64,000 nucleotides of DNA from Thermothielavioides terrestris NRRL 8126. Its lineage: Eukaryota > Ascomycota > Sordariomycetes > Sordariales > Chaetomiaceae. The stretch lies in NCBI RefSeq assembly GCF_000226115.1, contig NC_016458.1, positions 6,978,001-7,042,000 on the forward strand, in the 5' to 3' direction. A model generated the notes under the pieces. That model was not told the DNA's origin and searched no databases. It saw only the letters and a program-made list of their open reading frames with translations. Shown in pieces: positions 12,721 through 25,608 of this stretch. The translations under genes and the position numbers were made by a program. How positions within the stretch are numbered: position 1 is the first letter of the stretch; the number at the start of each line of letters is the position of its first letter.

Positions 12721-14793
12721 TTAGATGGTCTTTTGGGCGCTTTCTCCTCCGCTCAGCTCGTTCTGGTCGGTGGGATACCCTGCAATGCAATGTCAGCGAA
12801 AGTCTGCTCCCCCATCTGAACAAAGTTCGAGCAGCGTCGAACAAGGGAGGGGGCCACCTACACCAGGAACAAACGGCGATGATGCAGTACAAGCACATCA
12901 GCAGCATGCCCTCGAGCCAGTGGCTCTTGCCGTCGGCGATGAGGTAGTTGACGAGCAGGACGGCGACAAACAGCACGGCGACCTGGAAGGGGTCGAAGCT
13001 GAGCGACATGTCGTCCATGCCCATGCCCCAGCCGATGACGATGAGCAGGGGGATGACGAAGAGGGCGACCTGCATGCTGGAGCCGACGGCGACGCCGATG
13101 GCGAGGTCCATCTTGTCCTTGATGGCGACCGTGACGGCGGTGGCGTGCTCGGCCGCGTTGCCGACGATGGGCAGCAGGATCAGGCCGACGAACTCGGCGC
13201 TGACGACGCCGCCCGCCGTGACGGCGCTGATGCCGTCGACCATGAACTCGGCGCAGAGGGCGATGACGACGGTGGAGAGGGCCAGTGTGGCCACGGCGAC
13301 CAGGAAGTGCAGCTGCGGCTCCTCGCTCTCCTCTTCCTCCTCCTCCGATCCCTCCTTCTCCGCCACCGCCGCCTCCGCTGCCGCCTCTTCGTCCTGGGGA
13401 TTCTTGCGGGGCGGCTGGGTCACCACGTTGCGGATCTTTTCGTTCTCGGTCCGGCTCGAGATGAGCCCGCCGCCGAAGAGGCCCGCTGGGGCGACCAAGC
13501 CCCGAGTGACGGCGCCCTCTTTGAGCGGCGCCGGGCCAAGGTGGAGTGGGTGCTTGAAGGGGCGGGCCTCGACCTTTTGGGACACTTCGGCGAAGACTTT
13601 GGAGTGTGTTTTCAATTGGAAGACGAGGTAGGCAGCGTAAACGACGAGCAGGATGACCGAGGTGCCGCGAGAGAGCTTCGCGACGTCGGCCTGACTGGTA
13701 TTGCTGGCGATGTCGAAGACGGTGGGAACAATGACACCAGCCACGGCCAGGGCGAGGAGGCTGGCGGCGGTCTGGGCGACGGTCGTGTTGAAGAACTGCT
13801 CCTGGCGACGCAGGCCGCCAAAGAAGAAGCACATGCCCATGACGAGAAGCAGGTTGGAGAGAATGCTCCCGATGAGGGAGGTCTGCACGATGACGACTTC
13901 CCGGTGGGCCAGCGCGATGATGGCCACAATGAGCTCTACGGCGTTGCTGCTCCCGAGTCAGCAGGAATTTCACGCCGGGATGGCGTACCTCGCAGAGGGG
14001 GGGGGGGGGGGGGGTAAACATACCCAAAGGTGGCGTTCAACAACCCGCCCAGCGTCTCGCCCGTCCGCAGGGCGATCTCTTCGGTGGAAAAACTCAGCAT
14101 AGCGGCCAAGGGAACGATGGCGATAAAGTTGACCACAAACACGGCAATCCTGCTGACAGAGGGGACGTAGTTGATGGCAATGCCGACGGGGGCCGCTAGC
14201 AGCAGCAGATTGATCCAGGAGTTGAACAGCGTCCGCCTGATCTGGTTCCCGACGGTGAAGGGTTCCTTCGGCGTGAGGTGCTTGAAAAAGGTACGTGACT
14301 TCTTGGGCTCCTCGGCCTTGTTCACATGCTCAGCGGCGGTCGTACTTAAAGATTCCTGACTCCCCGCGGTCCTCTGGCGCAGGACACTTTGGGTTATCGT
14401 GGCAGGGCCGGGCTCGGCGGACATCAACGGGTCCGGGGCGGCACCAGCAGCGGCGGCAGCGGCATCGGGCTGGCGGAGCTGTGCGCTTGACTCGCTAGTC
14501 TCTGGCCGGTCGGTTGCTGGGCCGTGGGCGCTGCTGCCGGCAGTCGTTGGGACCTCAGGGACGGTGTGGTGTAGAGTGAGTGGCTGCCCCACCATATCGA
14601 CCTCGTTGCTGGCCTCCCAGTTCCCCGGTAGTGACCTGCTTCTGCCGTTCTGCGGGAAGATCCGCCAGCGCGAGTCGTAGCTGGCTGCCCTGTGGGCCGC
14701 CCGCTTGTTCCGGTAGGCATTATCTGTGTCTTGTCAGCAAGAGAGGGCCCTCGGCCTCAGCGGAGTCGCGCGCGGGTGCTGACATGAAGCCAT
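12721..14793 (-). CDS. Vacuolar Ca2+/H+ exchanger (CAX/Vcx1 family)
   Basis: This is a cation/proton antiporter that loads Ca2+ into the vacuole using the proton gradient. Exons are 14784-14793, 14024-14723, 12862-13946 and 12721-12779, giving 617 residues. Both alpha repeats are plain: GNAVELIVAIIALAHREVVI and then QTSLIGSILSNLLLVMG (about 236-273), and GNAAEHATAVTVAIKDKMDL with AIGVAVGSSMQVALFVIP (about 491-530). Between them lies an acidic run of Glu residues (about 437), as expected for CAX proteins. A long hydrophilic N-terminus of about 165 residues precedes the membrane core. The intron at 13947-14023 contains 18 consecutive G. The last intron joins AVCSW to a short tail ending SAQKTI. 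The start uses a 10-base first exon (ATG at 14793) with a 60-base intron; this is the least certain join. An alternative start would be the in-frame Met about 46 residues later. Confidence 0.88.
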
Positions 14794-16818
14794 TGTGGCA
14801 GAGGCGGAGTGCGGCGAGCCGAAAGGGCTCGATATGGCGATATCTCAGTGACGCCGGCTTGCCTTGACTAGACAAGCGTAGTCGCCAGGACACCAGTTCT
14901 GGTGCTGACAGCTATCTCAGAAAGGGATGCCGATTTGGGGAGGTGGTTGAATGGATGCCGTCACTGTCCCTGGGGTCCTGGGGGAGAGAGTCAGTCGAGA
15001 TGCTGAACGTTTTCGCAGTGCAGTGCTTGGATATAATTATGCAAGCTACAAACAAAGCATGCCAACTTGGCGAAGCAAAGAGCCGAAATGACTGACCGCT
15101 TGCTTTATCACCGAGTCCGGTGCCGGGAAGCTGAAGAGGGAGTGTGCCTTCGCTTCACAAAGCCCCTAGCAAGGCACACGCCGCGAGTAGCCTTTGTGAG
15201 GTTGCTTCGTGCGTTGCACTCGCACCGCCTCGGGGCTAACGTGCTGCGTGGGCGAAACAGGTATGAGGTGAGAAGCTAGTTATCGGGCTTGGGCGCGGAC
15301 TGTCTCCATGGAATACGCGCTCCTGGGGGTGGTTGAAGGGGCGCTCACATGGGATGGGGATGGGGCGTGTGCGGCACACCGCCCTCGATGTTGTTTGAGT
15401 TGGCTCCAGGAACAAACCCAGTGTTCTCACACAACTGGCATCCCAGGAAATGAACGCGGCGCTGCACTCCGTCCTGCAAGCCCAACACGTGCCGGAAAGG
15501 AAGAGAGAAAAATCCAACGCGTGCTGCTGCCAAAGTGTGCTGCATCAAAGGGGCATGCAACAAAGATTGTCTCTTTTTCCCGATCCAACAATCACTTTGA
15601 TGGGGCGGTCTCTGGGAGATTAGCATCTGCGCCCCCTTGACGTTTCGCTTCGGCGGGGCCACCTTGGATCCGTGCAAAGGTCGCGCCACACCATCTCCCA
15701 GGGGAAAGGGGGAATAAGAGTTACGTCTTCCACTGCGCCTTCCCTTCCTTGGCCGTTAGCGCTTGTTACGAAAGCGGAGGCTTGGCTGGCACCCAGCATC
15801 ATTCCGAGTCGAATCCGAGACCATGACGCCAAGCCAAGCCCGAGCGATCCCCCCTGCGGAAAAGTTTCCCTGACTCCAATTGAACATTTTGAGCCACTCA
15901 AAACCATTGCCTGTTTGCTTCTCCGACAAACGACGGCTTGCACCGTCCCTCCGTACACTACACTATCCGACCGCAGTATGGCAAATGCTACTCTACCTAC
16001 ACTGAACAAGATCGCCACAGCCGTCACCGCCGGCCAACAAAATTCGCTTGTCCTCGCTCGGTATGGAGTACGCAAGCCCAGCCGGACAAAAAGCACGCCC
16101 GAATTACGTCTGCAGAGCATTACGTCTGCAGAGCGTGGCTACGTCAGGCACCTCGCATGGATGGCACCTTCTGCGAAGACGGAGGCCCAAGCCAACCTGG
16201 AAGCCCAACTCCGTTTCTCCCGGGAGGCCAACCAAAGTAAAACGCCCAAAACGAGCCCGCTGTGCGACGGTATACAGTTAATCTACACTACACAACACTA
16301 GCGAAAATGGTGCGCCAAGCCCGCGGTATATACCGCAACGCTGTGTGATGGGCGGCCTGCAGCTTCTCCCCGCTCAGACTGCCGAGAGAGAAAGAGAGAG
16401 GCCTCCCGTCGCCTGTTTGGCTGGCAACACCCGGCTAGTGAGGCCAACCCGCCAGGAACCTGAGCAAATGACATGCCGACACATACCGCACTCCTCACCT
16501 GACCAGCACAATTGTGTTTTCGTAGCAGGCAAACTGACCGCCATGCGCCCCTGCTCAGGCACGTTCTCTCAAAACGCATTGCAATAGTTACGTAGCTAAG
16601 ACACGGCCAACGATGGCTGTTCGCATTGGTTCCCTCAATACCTCGTAAATCGGGACCGAATTACTCCGGACAGAGCACCGCATCTCCTCGGTGAATCCGC
16701 CTTTGCTCCGCAGTACTGTGGTAGTCAAGCCGCCAAGCAACAAAACAACATCTGACACGGGCCCGAAGATGTGACTCAGTGTACAGAATACTCGGTGCGG
16801 CGGGCAAAGTGACGACCC
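14794..16818. other. Intergenic region between the CAX promoter and the IML1 3' end
   Basis: About 2 kb without a supported gene. The right part is downstream of IML1 and the left part should hold the CAX promoter and leader. It contains a perfect 16-base tandem duplication at 16103-16134 and copies of the word ACTACAC near 15955 and 16284. Open frames here show no family resemblance. Confidence 0.55.
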
Positions 16819-19800
16819 TCAATCCCTTTCCCGCTCCTTCTCCTGCCCGCCCGCCACGCTCCTCAAGCCGCCCAGGAACCCCTCATACTGCAAGCTGCCC
16901 CTCCTCAACAGCTGCGACGCCGACCTGAGCGCCAGACCGGGGCTGGCCGCTCTAGGACCGGTCCCCGCCGCCACGCCCTGATTTTGAGTCTCTCCAGCGC
17001 CCACCCCTGCAGCCGGAGCGGCAGCAGCAGTAGAAGCAGCAGTAGCAGCAGGAGAACCACTATCCACCGCGCCCGCAGCGACCACAGGCCCGGACCCTGA
17101 CGCCGACACCAAAGGAGAGGCCGCCGACACCGGCGCCAACACCCCAGGCGGCAAGCCCAACACAGGTATGCTCCCCTCGGGCACCGCCCCCGCGATTCCA
17201 GCCGCCGAGGCAGAATTCACGTCCGCCGCGGCAAAGGCAGGCGTCATGGCCGCGCCGCCCGCGCTCGTGGTCGCCGGCGCCGCGGTCCGCAGCTCCTTGT
17301 AGAAGGCCTCCAGCGCCTCCGCGTCGCGGCAGAACGCTTCCAGCTCGTCCTTGATCCATTCCGGCTCCTGTGCTGTCGTTGTCGTTATCGTTGTCGTTGC
17401 CGTCGTGGTGCCCCCAGCGGCGGAAGCTGCCGCCGGTCCGGACTGCGTCGGCGGGAACTTGGGCTGTCCCTGGCCCGGCGTGCCCGACGACGCGCTGCCC
17501 GGTGTGCCGCCCGCTGCTGCCGAGAGCGCCGGCCGGACGACCGGCGAGAGGAGGGAGGAGCCCGAGGTCGGTTTCAGCGCCGGCGACGAGACAGGTGTCG
17601 GGTCGCGCACGACAGACGAGGAAATCGGGTTGTTGGAGATGCCGTAGGGTGTGTATGAGCCTGGCGTAATGACGCGGTTGCCGCTGCCCAGCCCGGGCGT
17701 GCCGCTGCCGACGGAGCCGCCCCCGCCAGCGCCCTGCTGCTGCTGCTCACCGCGAAGTTCCTTCTGCATTTCGCGTTCCCGCACCGCGGCAGCTCTGCTG
17801 CTGTACAGCCTGTTGGCAAGCAGCAGGATGTGGCCTTCGTCGGTGATCTCGGCTAGCAGGGACCCCGACCGGTGGATGTACTGGGTGTACTTGAAGTCGG
17901 GCTTGCCCCACGAGTACGAGACGTCCACGTCGCTGGGGAAGTTGGACGCTGCTTCCATGTCGAGGACAAAGTCGAACTTCCGCAGGATGGCCTTTTGGTA
18001 AAAGTGCCGTCCGGGATGCGCCTGCGGCGTGAAGGAGTTCGGGTCGTAGTACGTGATCGGGGACTGGTCTGGAGGCGGCACTGCTAGCTTGATCACGTAC
18101 GGCCGCCGGAACGGATTGACGGCGCTGATCGCACATGCTTCCGCAATGGGTACCTCGACGACCCGGAGTCCGTATTGCGCCGCCTCGCGGCTCCAGCTCT
18201 CGATGGCATCCTCCACCAGCTTGGCCGTCACGTTCATCCAGTCTACGCGGAAGTGGTAGCAGTTGTCTGGGTTGTGCAGCCTGTCGTAGTGCAGCTCGAC
18301 GACCTCGGGCCGGTATGACCGCCTTCTATGGTCCACATCATACTTGATGACCCTACTCAGCATCACCCTCGGCTTCTTGCCGGTTGGCGCGGGTGTCGCT
18401 GTGGGCGTCGTCGAGCCAGACGTCGGCGAGCTCTCCTCGTGGATCGACGTCGGCCGGGAAAAGCTGGGTCGCGTTTCGCGCGGCGGCTGCTCCCCCAATG
18501 GTGTCGACGGTACTGATCCTTGGCCCCGCTTGGAGTTGAACCAGCCGGGCGGATGCGGCTTCGCATACTCGCTGCTGATCTGGTAAAAGTACTGCCCGTC
18601 CCTGAAGGGATGCCGCTTCTCGACATGCACAAACAACCCGCCGCCCTCCTTCTTGCCCTCTTTTTCCTTGTCGTCCGAGACCATGAGGCGGTTGCCCAGA
18701 GCCTCTGCCTCTTCGCGGTCTTCGAGATCCTCAAAGTTGTCCAGCAGCCAGCTTGTCATGTCCGACCCGATGAAACAGTTGTAGTGCAGCCGAAAGTGCC
18801 ATCTGCGATTCTGCATCCGGACGCCGCCTTCCTCCACCGGCTGCTGGATGGCCTCGGCGAGCGCGGCCAGGTTGAGATTCTTCTTGGAGAACCGTTCGCC
18901 GCTTCTTACGAGCTGTCCTCTGCGGTCCAGCCCCTCTAGAAGGGGCAGCGTCTCCAGTTCGGCAGCGATGACAACGGATGCGTCCTCCGTCTTGTACACA
19001 ATGTCGAACGGATTCATGCCCTTCTTCGCGCGGGTCCCTGGGCCCTGGAGCCGCCGTTCACTGGGCGGGATGTAGCGATGTCTCTGCCATATCTGGGCCA
19101 GCTTTCTGATCCCTTCGATGCGGATCTCTTCTTCGTTGTCGCCGCCCCCCGTCCCGGGAATAGACGAGCGCCGGCCCGTCATCGGAATCAGGACAAATCT
19201 GGCACGCCAGAACCTGAGATGCTCCGTCAGCTCGTCGTTGTGGCCGGCAACAGATGCGTCGATGTAATTCCAGTTCCTCTCCGCCTTGGGCGTGACGAGA
19301 TCAAACTCGCTCGTCTGGTAGCCGCTATCCAGCAGGGTCCGGATCGCCGGTTTGTACAGCTGCGGACCCCCACAGGTTTGCTGAAACGAGTCGGTGGGCT
19401 TCCGAACGAAGATGTTCACTTCGACTTCGCTCCCGTTGACGCACGACAGCTGGTGGATGGTGTTGCCGGCCGACATGAAGATGCTAGTGCCATCCTCCAT
19501 CATGTGATCCCGCGAGAAGATATCGGCGACCCTGACTTGCTTTTGGCCAAAGGCCCTCGCGACAGCTGGGCCGACGACGATCTGGAACCCCTGGCAAAAT
19601 CGCAGGCTGACCAGCTCCCGTAGCAATTCGTCACGAGACCTCGGCTCCTCCAGGAGTTCATCATCAAGATTTTGAGACACGTTGTAGGGCTGGCGCTCGT
19701 ACTCAGCCTCGAACTGCGCCTTGGAAGGAAAATATTCCGTCGTCAGAGGCACGGCGGCCGGGGAGCACAGGCTCTTCCATTTCATGATCCTCATTTCCTG

Positions 19801-22800
19801 AGGTCTCGGAAAGACGTGCTGCCAGCGGCTGTAGAGCATGGCCATGTCGACATCATTCGTGTCCGGATTTGAGGGGTTGAGCACAGTCAGCCAAGGTGAC
19901 AGCGCCGTCTCCGGCGACAGAGTAGATGGCAGCTCAGGTATGGCACCGGCAAGCAGTTTGGAGTTGTAAAGCTTCTTGGCGTCCTCTGCTCTGATGGCGT
20001 TCGAGTACTTGATATCGCGGTCCTGACCAACAGGTTCCGGCCGGAGAGTCGTTGCAAGAATGGAGCCAGATAACATGCTGGCGGAGGGCCCGCTTGCCAG
20101 CTGCTGGTTCCTAATCGCAACTGGCCTGGTAGGCGTGCCTGGGAGATCTGCGGGGAAATGAGGTCCCGCCGTAAGGGAAAACGGCGAGAGGGCGGCCTGT
20201 GACTGGATAGGAGTGGGTGTTCCTACCGTCATTCTATGGGATGACGATGGTCGCTCTCCCGTCCGTCTCGCCGGCGTCACCGACAAATCCTGCCAGCTGC
20301 GCGACGCCGTCACTGATTTGGACGCGCCCACGCTTTCCATGCTCACCTCGGCAGTCGCCGGTTTCGGAGCGGCGATGCCGAATCCCCGGTCACCAAGGCT
20401 AATGTGGCGCATGAACTTGGGAGGTTTGACAGGAGACGACGGGGCCTTGGATGACGAAGGCTTGTTAGGCTTGACGCTTATGCTTCTCCGACTTGACGAG
20501 AGGACACCTTGCCTCTCAGAGCCAGGGCGATAGTAGGAATAAGTCTCCAGGATCGTCTGCTGGAGGGCTGATGACGGCCGGGACTCCGTCACGGAGGTCC
20601 CGAAGAGAGCTGTAGCATCCTCCAAAACCTGACGCCTGGGCGTTTCATCTTGGTCACGGCCATGCCTGGGGTGACTCGAGCTTCGGCGGGAGGGCAGGCG
20701 CGCCCTACGTTCGTCGTATTCCTGGAGCTGCTTCCACAACGATCTCTCTCCCGGTTTGCTGTGCCTGTCCGGAGCAAATCTCTGAAATCCGAAGACGTGG
20801 TCAAACAGCGTTTCCGGCACCCGCATGTTCTTGACGATGACATTGCCCTCGAGGTCATAGTGCGGTTTGGAGGCTTGAGTTGCCAGGACCGCGCTGAGAG
20901 GAAAGTCGGGATCTGTATGCAGCGGCTTGGTCTCGATCTCGTTTGTCTCCATGACGCTCCTCATCTGCAAATCATACATGCGGCAACGGATGGGAAAGTC
21001 ATCGCCGGTGTGAGTCTGCATGGCGTCCGAGACGGAAAGAGCGATACCTTGGTATGATAATTCCTCTTCGGAGGCGCCGGTCCAGTAAGAGACGTGAAGC
21101 CATTGCGGAATGGCAGATACCCACTCTTCTTGCGAGGAAGCTGGGCCAGAGGGCTCACCAGGGCGCGCCCCATCCATTCTCTTGCTTGGCGAGTACGAGC
21201 CGGCGAGGCTGCTGTAACTACCGGATGCAAACCCTGTCTGCTTCGGGGTGCTTCCGTGGCTGAAGTCTGCTTTGCTCTTGCGCCGAGCACGGCCGGATAG
21301 ATGGTGCGGGTTGCGGTACCGAAAGAGCGGCACGGAATGGAGTGGGACCTTGGGAATGCAAATCAGGTCAATGCCAATCCCGTTACCCACAAGGGCCTCG
21401 GTCGTCCGGCGCAGCGCATCGTACTCGACTTCGAACACGCCGGGGCCTGGGCTGATGACAACCACCGAGACCCCTGTTCTCGTCAAGTCCCGGTCGATGT
21501 AGTCGTGGGCATACATCGAAGAGGCCATGTTGATGGCCTCCAAGAAATTTCCGTGGATGGCTCGGGATGGCTCGGCCTTGATTCTGTTCAGCAGCAGCTC
21601 TGGCTCGCCAGAGTCTTGGGGAGACGTGGAAGACGCCATCGCCTTTTGGTGGTCGGTGCTGATATCCTTCCGCAAGTGGTTGAACTCGCGCTTGAGCTGA
21701 TGAAGAATCTTGGTCCATTCCCCACTCGCCATCTCGCTGACGACAACACGGTAAAAGTCCTTGTAGGGATGGCGGTCTCCCGAGGCCTGCACGCCGGTGA
21801 AGTAGTCATGGTGAACCGCAGCATTGGCCAGCTCGGTGGAGAGGCCCATGTCATACTCGACGCGCGCAAACATGACGATGGTAACAAGGTGTTTCACCTT
21901 CATAGCTGCCCACTTCTTAAATAGGGCAGGCAGAAAGCCATTGACAACCTTGTTAAACATGATCTCGCCGGAGCCGTCCTGGTCAAAGTCCCACATCTCG
22001 CGGGCCATCTGGATAAAGAGCACATATCGAGCAGACTCGCTACGGAAGATGGGCTTGGTGTCGCGGCCGAAGAAGGCAGACTGAACCTTGCGCCCGTCGA
22101 CGTAGACAGCGGTGACCTGCGCCTTGACGGTTCCCAGGAACAAGATCATCTGGCCCTTGTAGACAGTCCGCTGGGCCAGCTCGCCGACGGCCATGCGCCA
22201 CATGTCGGCTCTCGAGAGATACTGGTCCTTGAAGCACAGCTCGATGTGGGACGCCTCCACGGCAGGGTTATTTGCGTCGATCTGAACGTCTCAGCACTAT
22301 GACAGGTCACCAGGGGTGGGCAGGCGATGGCTGTTGGCGCACATACCGGGGTGAGCGTGACCTGAGTGCCTTTCCTCATGCCAAAGGCGTCGGCGATAGG
22401 CTTGGCAACGTAGACCTCGACGGTAGGATACCGCGCCTTCAGCTCCCTAGGCATGTCCTTAGCCACGCAGATGTAGCGCCTCTCGGCGCAACCGGCACAC
22501 GACCCATCCTTGCGTTCCTGGAGGTGCTGCTGCTTGTGGTGCGGGTTCTGTGCCGGCTTGTCTGCGTCGGCCTTCACCACGTCGATGGCCACGAGGCGGC
22601 CGGGTCCGATGTCATCGCCAACCAGGTCGAGGTTCAGCAGCACCTCGTCGCGGGCAAACGACTCGTTGACGGTGACGGTCCATCGTCGTCGTTCGGCGCG
22701 CAGGCGAGATGCCGGGCGCTCGCGGACGGTAGAGCTGCTAGAGGTGGTATCGCCAGGGGAATTCGAATACGTGGTTTCGAGAAGCCGGTCAGCGCTCGAT

Positions 22801-22895
22801 CTGCTGATCTGGCGGACATGGGTCTGGTCCGGTGGGTTTGGGCCTTGCTTGGCCGCCCTCGGCGAAACAGCCGATGAGGCACTGCGAGCCGACAT
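16819..22895 (-). CDS. iml1: Iml1/DEPDC5, GAP-complex subunit of SEACIT/GATOR1
   Basis: Iml1 (vacuolar membrane-associated protein; human DEPDC5), with Npr2 and Npr3, forms the complex that stimulates GTP hydrolysis on Gtr1/RagA and so shuts off TORC1 when amino acids are scarce. Exons are 22347-22895 and 16819-22281 (2003 residues), joined across a 65-base GTATGT intron. The N-terminal domain has [15 protein letters not shown] and [12 protein letters not shown] (about 323). The von Willebrand-like core has [20 protein letters not shown] (about 447-470). A DEP domain follows at about 1337-1427 ([20 protein letters not shown]). The conserved C-terminal domain has [20 protein letters not shown] (about 1508) and [20 protein letters not shown] (about 1615). 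The last 330 residues are Ala/Gly/Thr/Ser-rich low complexity apart from a short acidic helix-like block. The start opens [15 protein letters not shown]. The gene is divergent from the zinc transporter. Confidence 0.95.
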
Positions 22896-24188
22896 GGAGA
22901 CTGTCCGTGCTCATTGATCCCAGGCTCGACAAAAAATAAGAGACTGCTGCCTTGGACTGGTCATAGCGCAGTGTGTCAATCACTGTCAACAACTTGGAAG
23001 GCAGGAACGATGGGAGACAGCCAAAGCAGCAGCTCGACTACCATTGGCGTGACATCGTCAAGCTTGGACCAGGTGAGGTTATCCCATGGCCATGGCCGGC
23101 AGAAGTCGTTTGAGATCCACAGCCAACTTCCACCGCCTTCCAGTTACAGCTAGCCTTCCAGACCTAGTCCATCCATGCACGAGCCATGCCTGCCTGCCGG
23201 CAAATAAGGTTGTGGGCCTTCTCCCAAGATGTCCGGTCCCGACGGAGAGAATTCTGGACACAGCGGCAATCATGCCCAATGTTTGCTGTTTCCCTTGTCT
23301 CGGCATCGCACATCCGACATGTCAAGTTCGATCCTTACAAAGAAGACCAGTGTATGAGATCACAAGGCGCGTTGCTTCACACGGCTGGATGTGAGAATCA
23401 TGCAGCTCCGTCATTCAACTGCGATTAACGAGGGCAGTGTTGCCCACATGAGACGCGCAGTTCCGGTGCCAGACCCTTGAACCGTGCATGGATGAGTTAT
23501 GTACATACAGACAAACCATTGGCACAGGACGTCCTCCGACTGGGCCGGTGAAACCCCTTTCTTTGTGACTTGTTCGAGGGCAGACCGCTTGCCAAAGACC
23601 TCGACAACTTACCCCTGTCCAAAACAGCAGCTACGTGTTCGTGTTCTGCCGCTGCTGTCAGAGACCGCGGAGGCGTCAATGAGGGCGGCATTCGCTTTCT
23701 CGATGCCTGGGTGAGCTGGCTCTCCGCCAGTTTCATTCCCATCCACTTCTCCCAGCATGTCTCCGGTTTTCTCCTTTGCTGGGCTCTGTTCCACCTCACC
23801 CGTTCTAGTGTACACTAGCTTGTCCCCGGTCCGAAAGGCCTGTGCATCGGCCACCCGAGCTCCCCGAGGATCCGAACTTCAAAGAACTACCACCACCTGG
23901 GTCTGCAGATCCGCTCGGAATAACCAGGCAGGTTTCCGGTTTGCTCATTCTCAGCAGGCCCTGCCTTTTGTTGTTCTCTGGCAGTGCTTTGCCTCCCTTG
24001 CAGAAGCCACCAAGTTCCCGCGGCAGTCACAGCTACACCGTTGGCCACCGGGCGTATTCCCAGCAAACTCTCACAGGAGAGCCAGGACTATAAATGCCGT
24101 GGATGATACTCAACTCCCAACCAGTCGATAGGAAACACTAAACCGAGCTCCCGCGACATCCCCTAGCCCGCGGCCGGTCACCAACCGA
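22896..24188. promoter_or_regulatory. Divergent upstream region of IML1 and the zinc transporter
   Basis: This 1.3 kb gap between head-to-head genes should hold both promoters. No TATA box or known binding site is convincing, and none of the short open frames resembles a known family. Confidence 0.5.
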
Positions 24189-25417
24189 ATGTCTCGCACA
24201 ATGGCGTTCAAGCTCGCCGACAAGCACAAAATGGCGGCGGCTATCGCCATCTCCTTTGCCTTCTTCGCGTGCGAGCTCGCAGGTTGGTGGCATGACCGAT
24301 TCTTCCTCCAGGAAAGGCAAATCAGTAGCTGATGTTATTGTATCTGTATCCCAGTTGCCTTCAGAACTAGCAGTCTGGCTCTCTTGGCCGATGCCTTTCA
24401 CTACGTGGGTCATCTCCTAGTAACCTGGTAACTGGCCGTTCCATCGGAAGCCTGACCGATTCGCCAATTAGTTGAACGATCTCGTTAGCTTCGTTGTGAC
24501 CCTGACGTCCATCGTAGTATGTTTATCTTGTCCAGCTTGGGAGATAAGCGCCTTGGAACACGCCAGTTAGGTCGTCGACTGACTGGCTCCCCTCAGATCT
24601 CGGAGAAGCCCGAATTCCGACAAGATTTCTCCTTTGGCTGGCAGCGTGCCCGGCTGCTTGGGGCCTTCTTCAACGGCTCGTTCCTGCTCGCGCTCGGCAT
24701 CAGCATCTTCCTCCAGTCCATTGAGCGCTTCATCGCGGTCAAGGAGATCGACAATGTAAAGATGGTCCTCATCACAGGATGCGTCGGTCTCGGCTTGAAC
24801 ATCATTACCGCTGCGTTTCTTCACGGTCAGTCTACCTTGGAGCTGTCGTGTGTCGAAGGTCATGGAACTTACACAGCCGTGCAGAGCACCACCATCATGC
24901 TCACGACGATGTCCCAGACTCAGAAGCCGAATATGAATCTGAGGATGCGTTGGGGCGAGAATGCCTCCATCAAGACCACGACCAATCCGAATGCCGCGTG
25001 GAGAAGAGGTCTGCTTCCGAGTTCCATGCCAACCATCGGCATGTTAGCCACTCCCTCAAAGCTCCTGGACGGGAACTTGGCATGATGGGCGCCTTGCTCC
25101 ATGTGGTTGGCGACGCCATCAACAACATCGGCGTCATCATTGCTGCCCTTATCATCTGGTTCACGTCCTCCCCCAGCCGATTCTACGCGGACCCCGCCGT
25201 TGGCCTGGGCATCTCGTTCATGATCCTCTTCTCAGCGCTGCCTCTCGTCAAGCACAGCGGAGAGATCTTGCTGCAGAGCGCGCCACGGGGAGTCTTTCTG
25301 AGTGACATCAAACACGACATCGAGAAGGTAAGTGCTGCTTACGATACTGCCCTACAACCGTTTTCCCCCGTTCTCAACCCCCTGAAGAGAATAAAAAAGG
25401 AATAAAGAAAGAAAGAC

Positions 25418-25500
<83 letters not shown>

Positions 25501-25513
25501 AAAAGAAACTAAA

Positions 25514-25608
<95 letters not shown>

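Noticed and set aside
12725..14017. Plus-strand frame of about 430 codons
   Set aside because: It is the antisense shadow of the Ca2+/H+ exchanger: repetitive Asp/Gly/Glu-rich sequence crossing true introns of the opposite strand.
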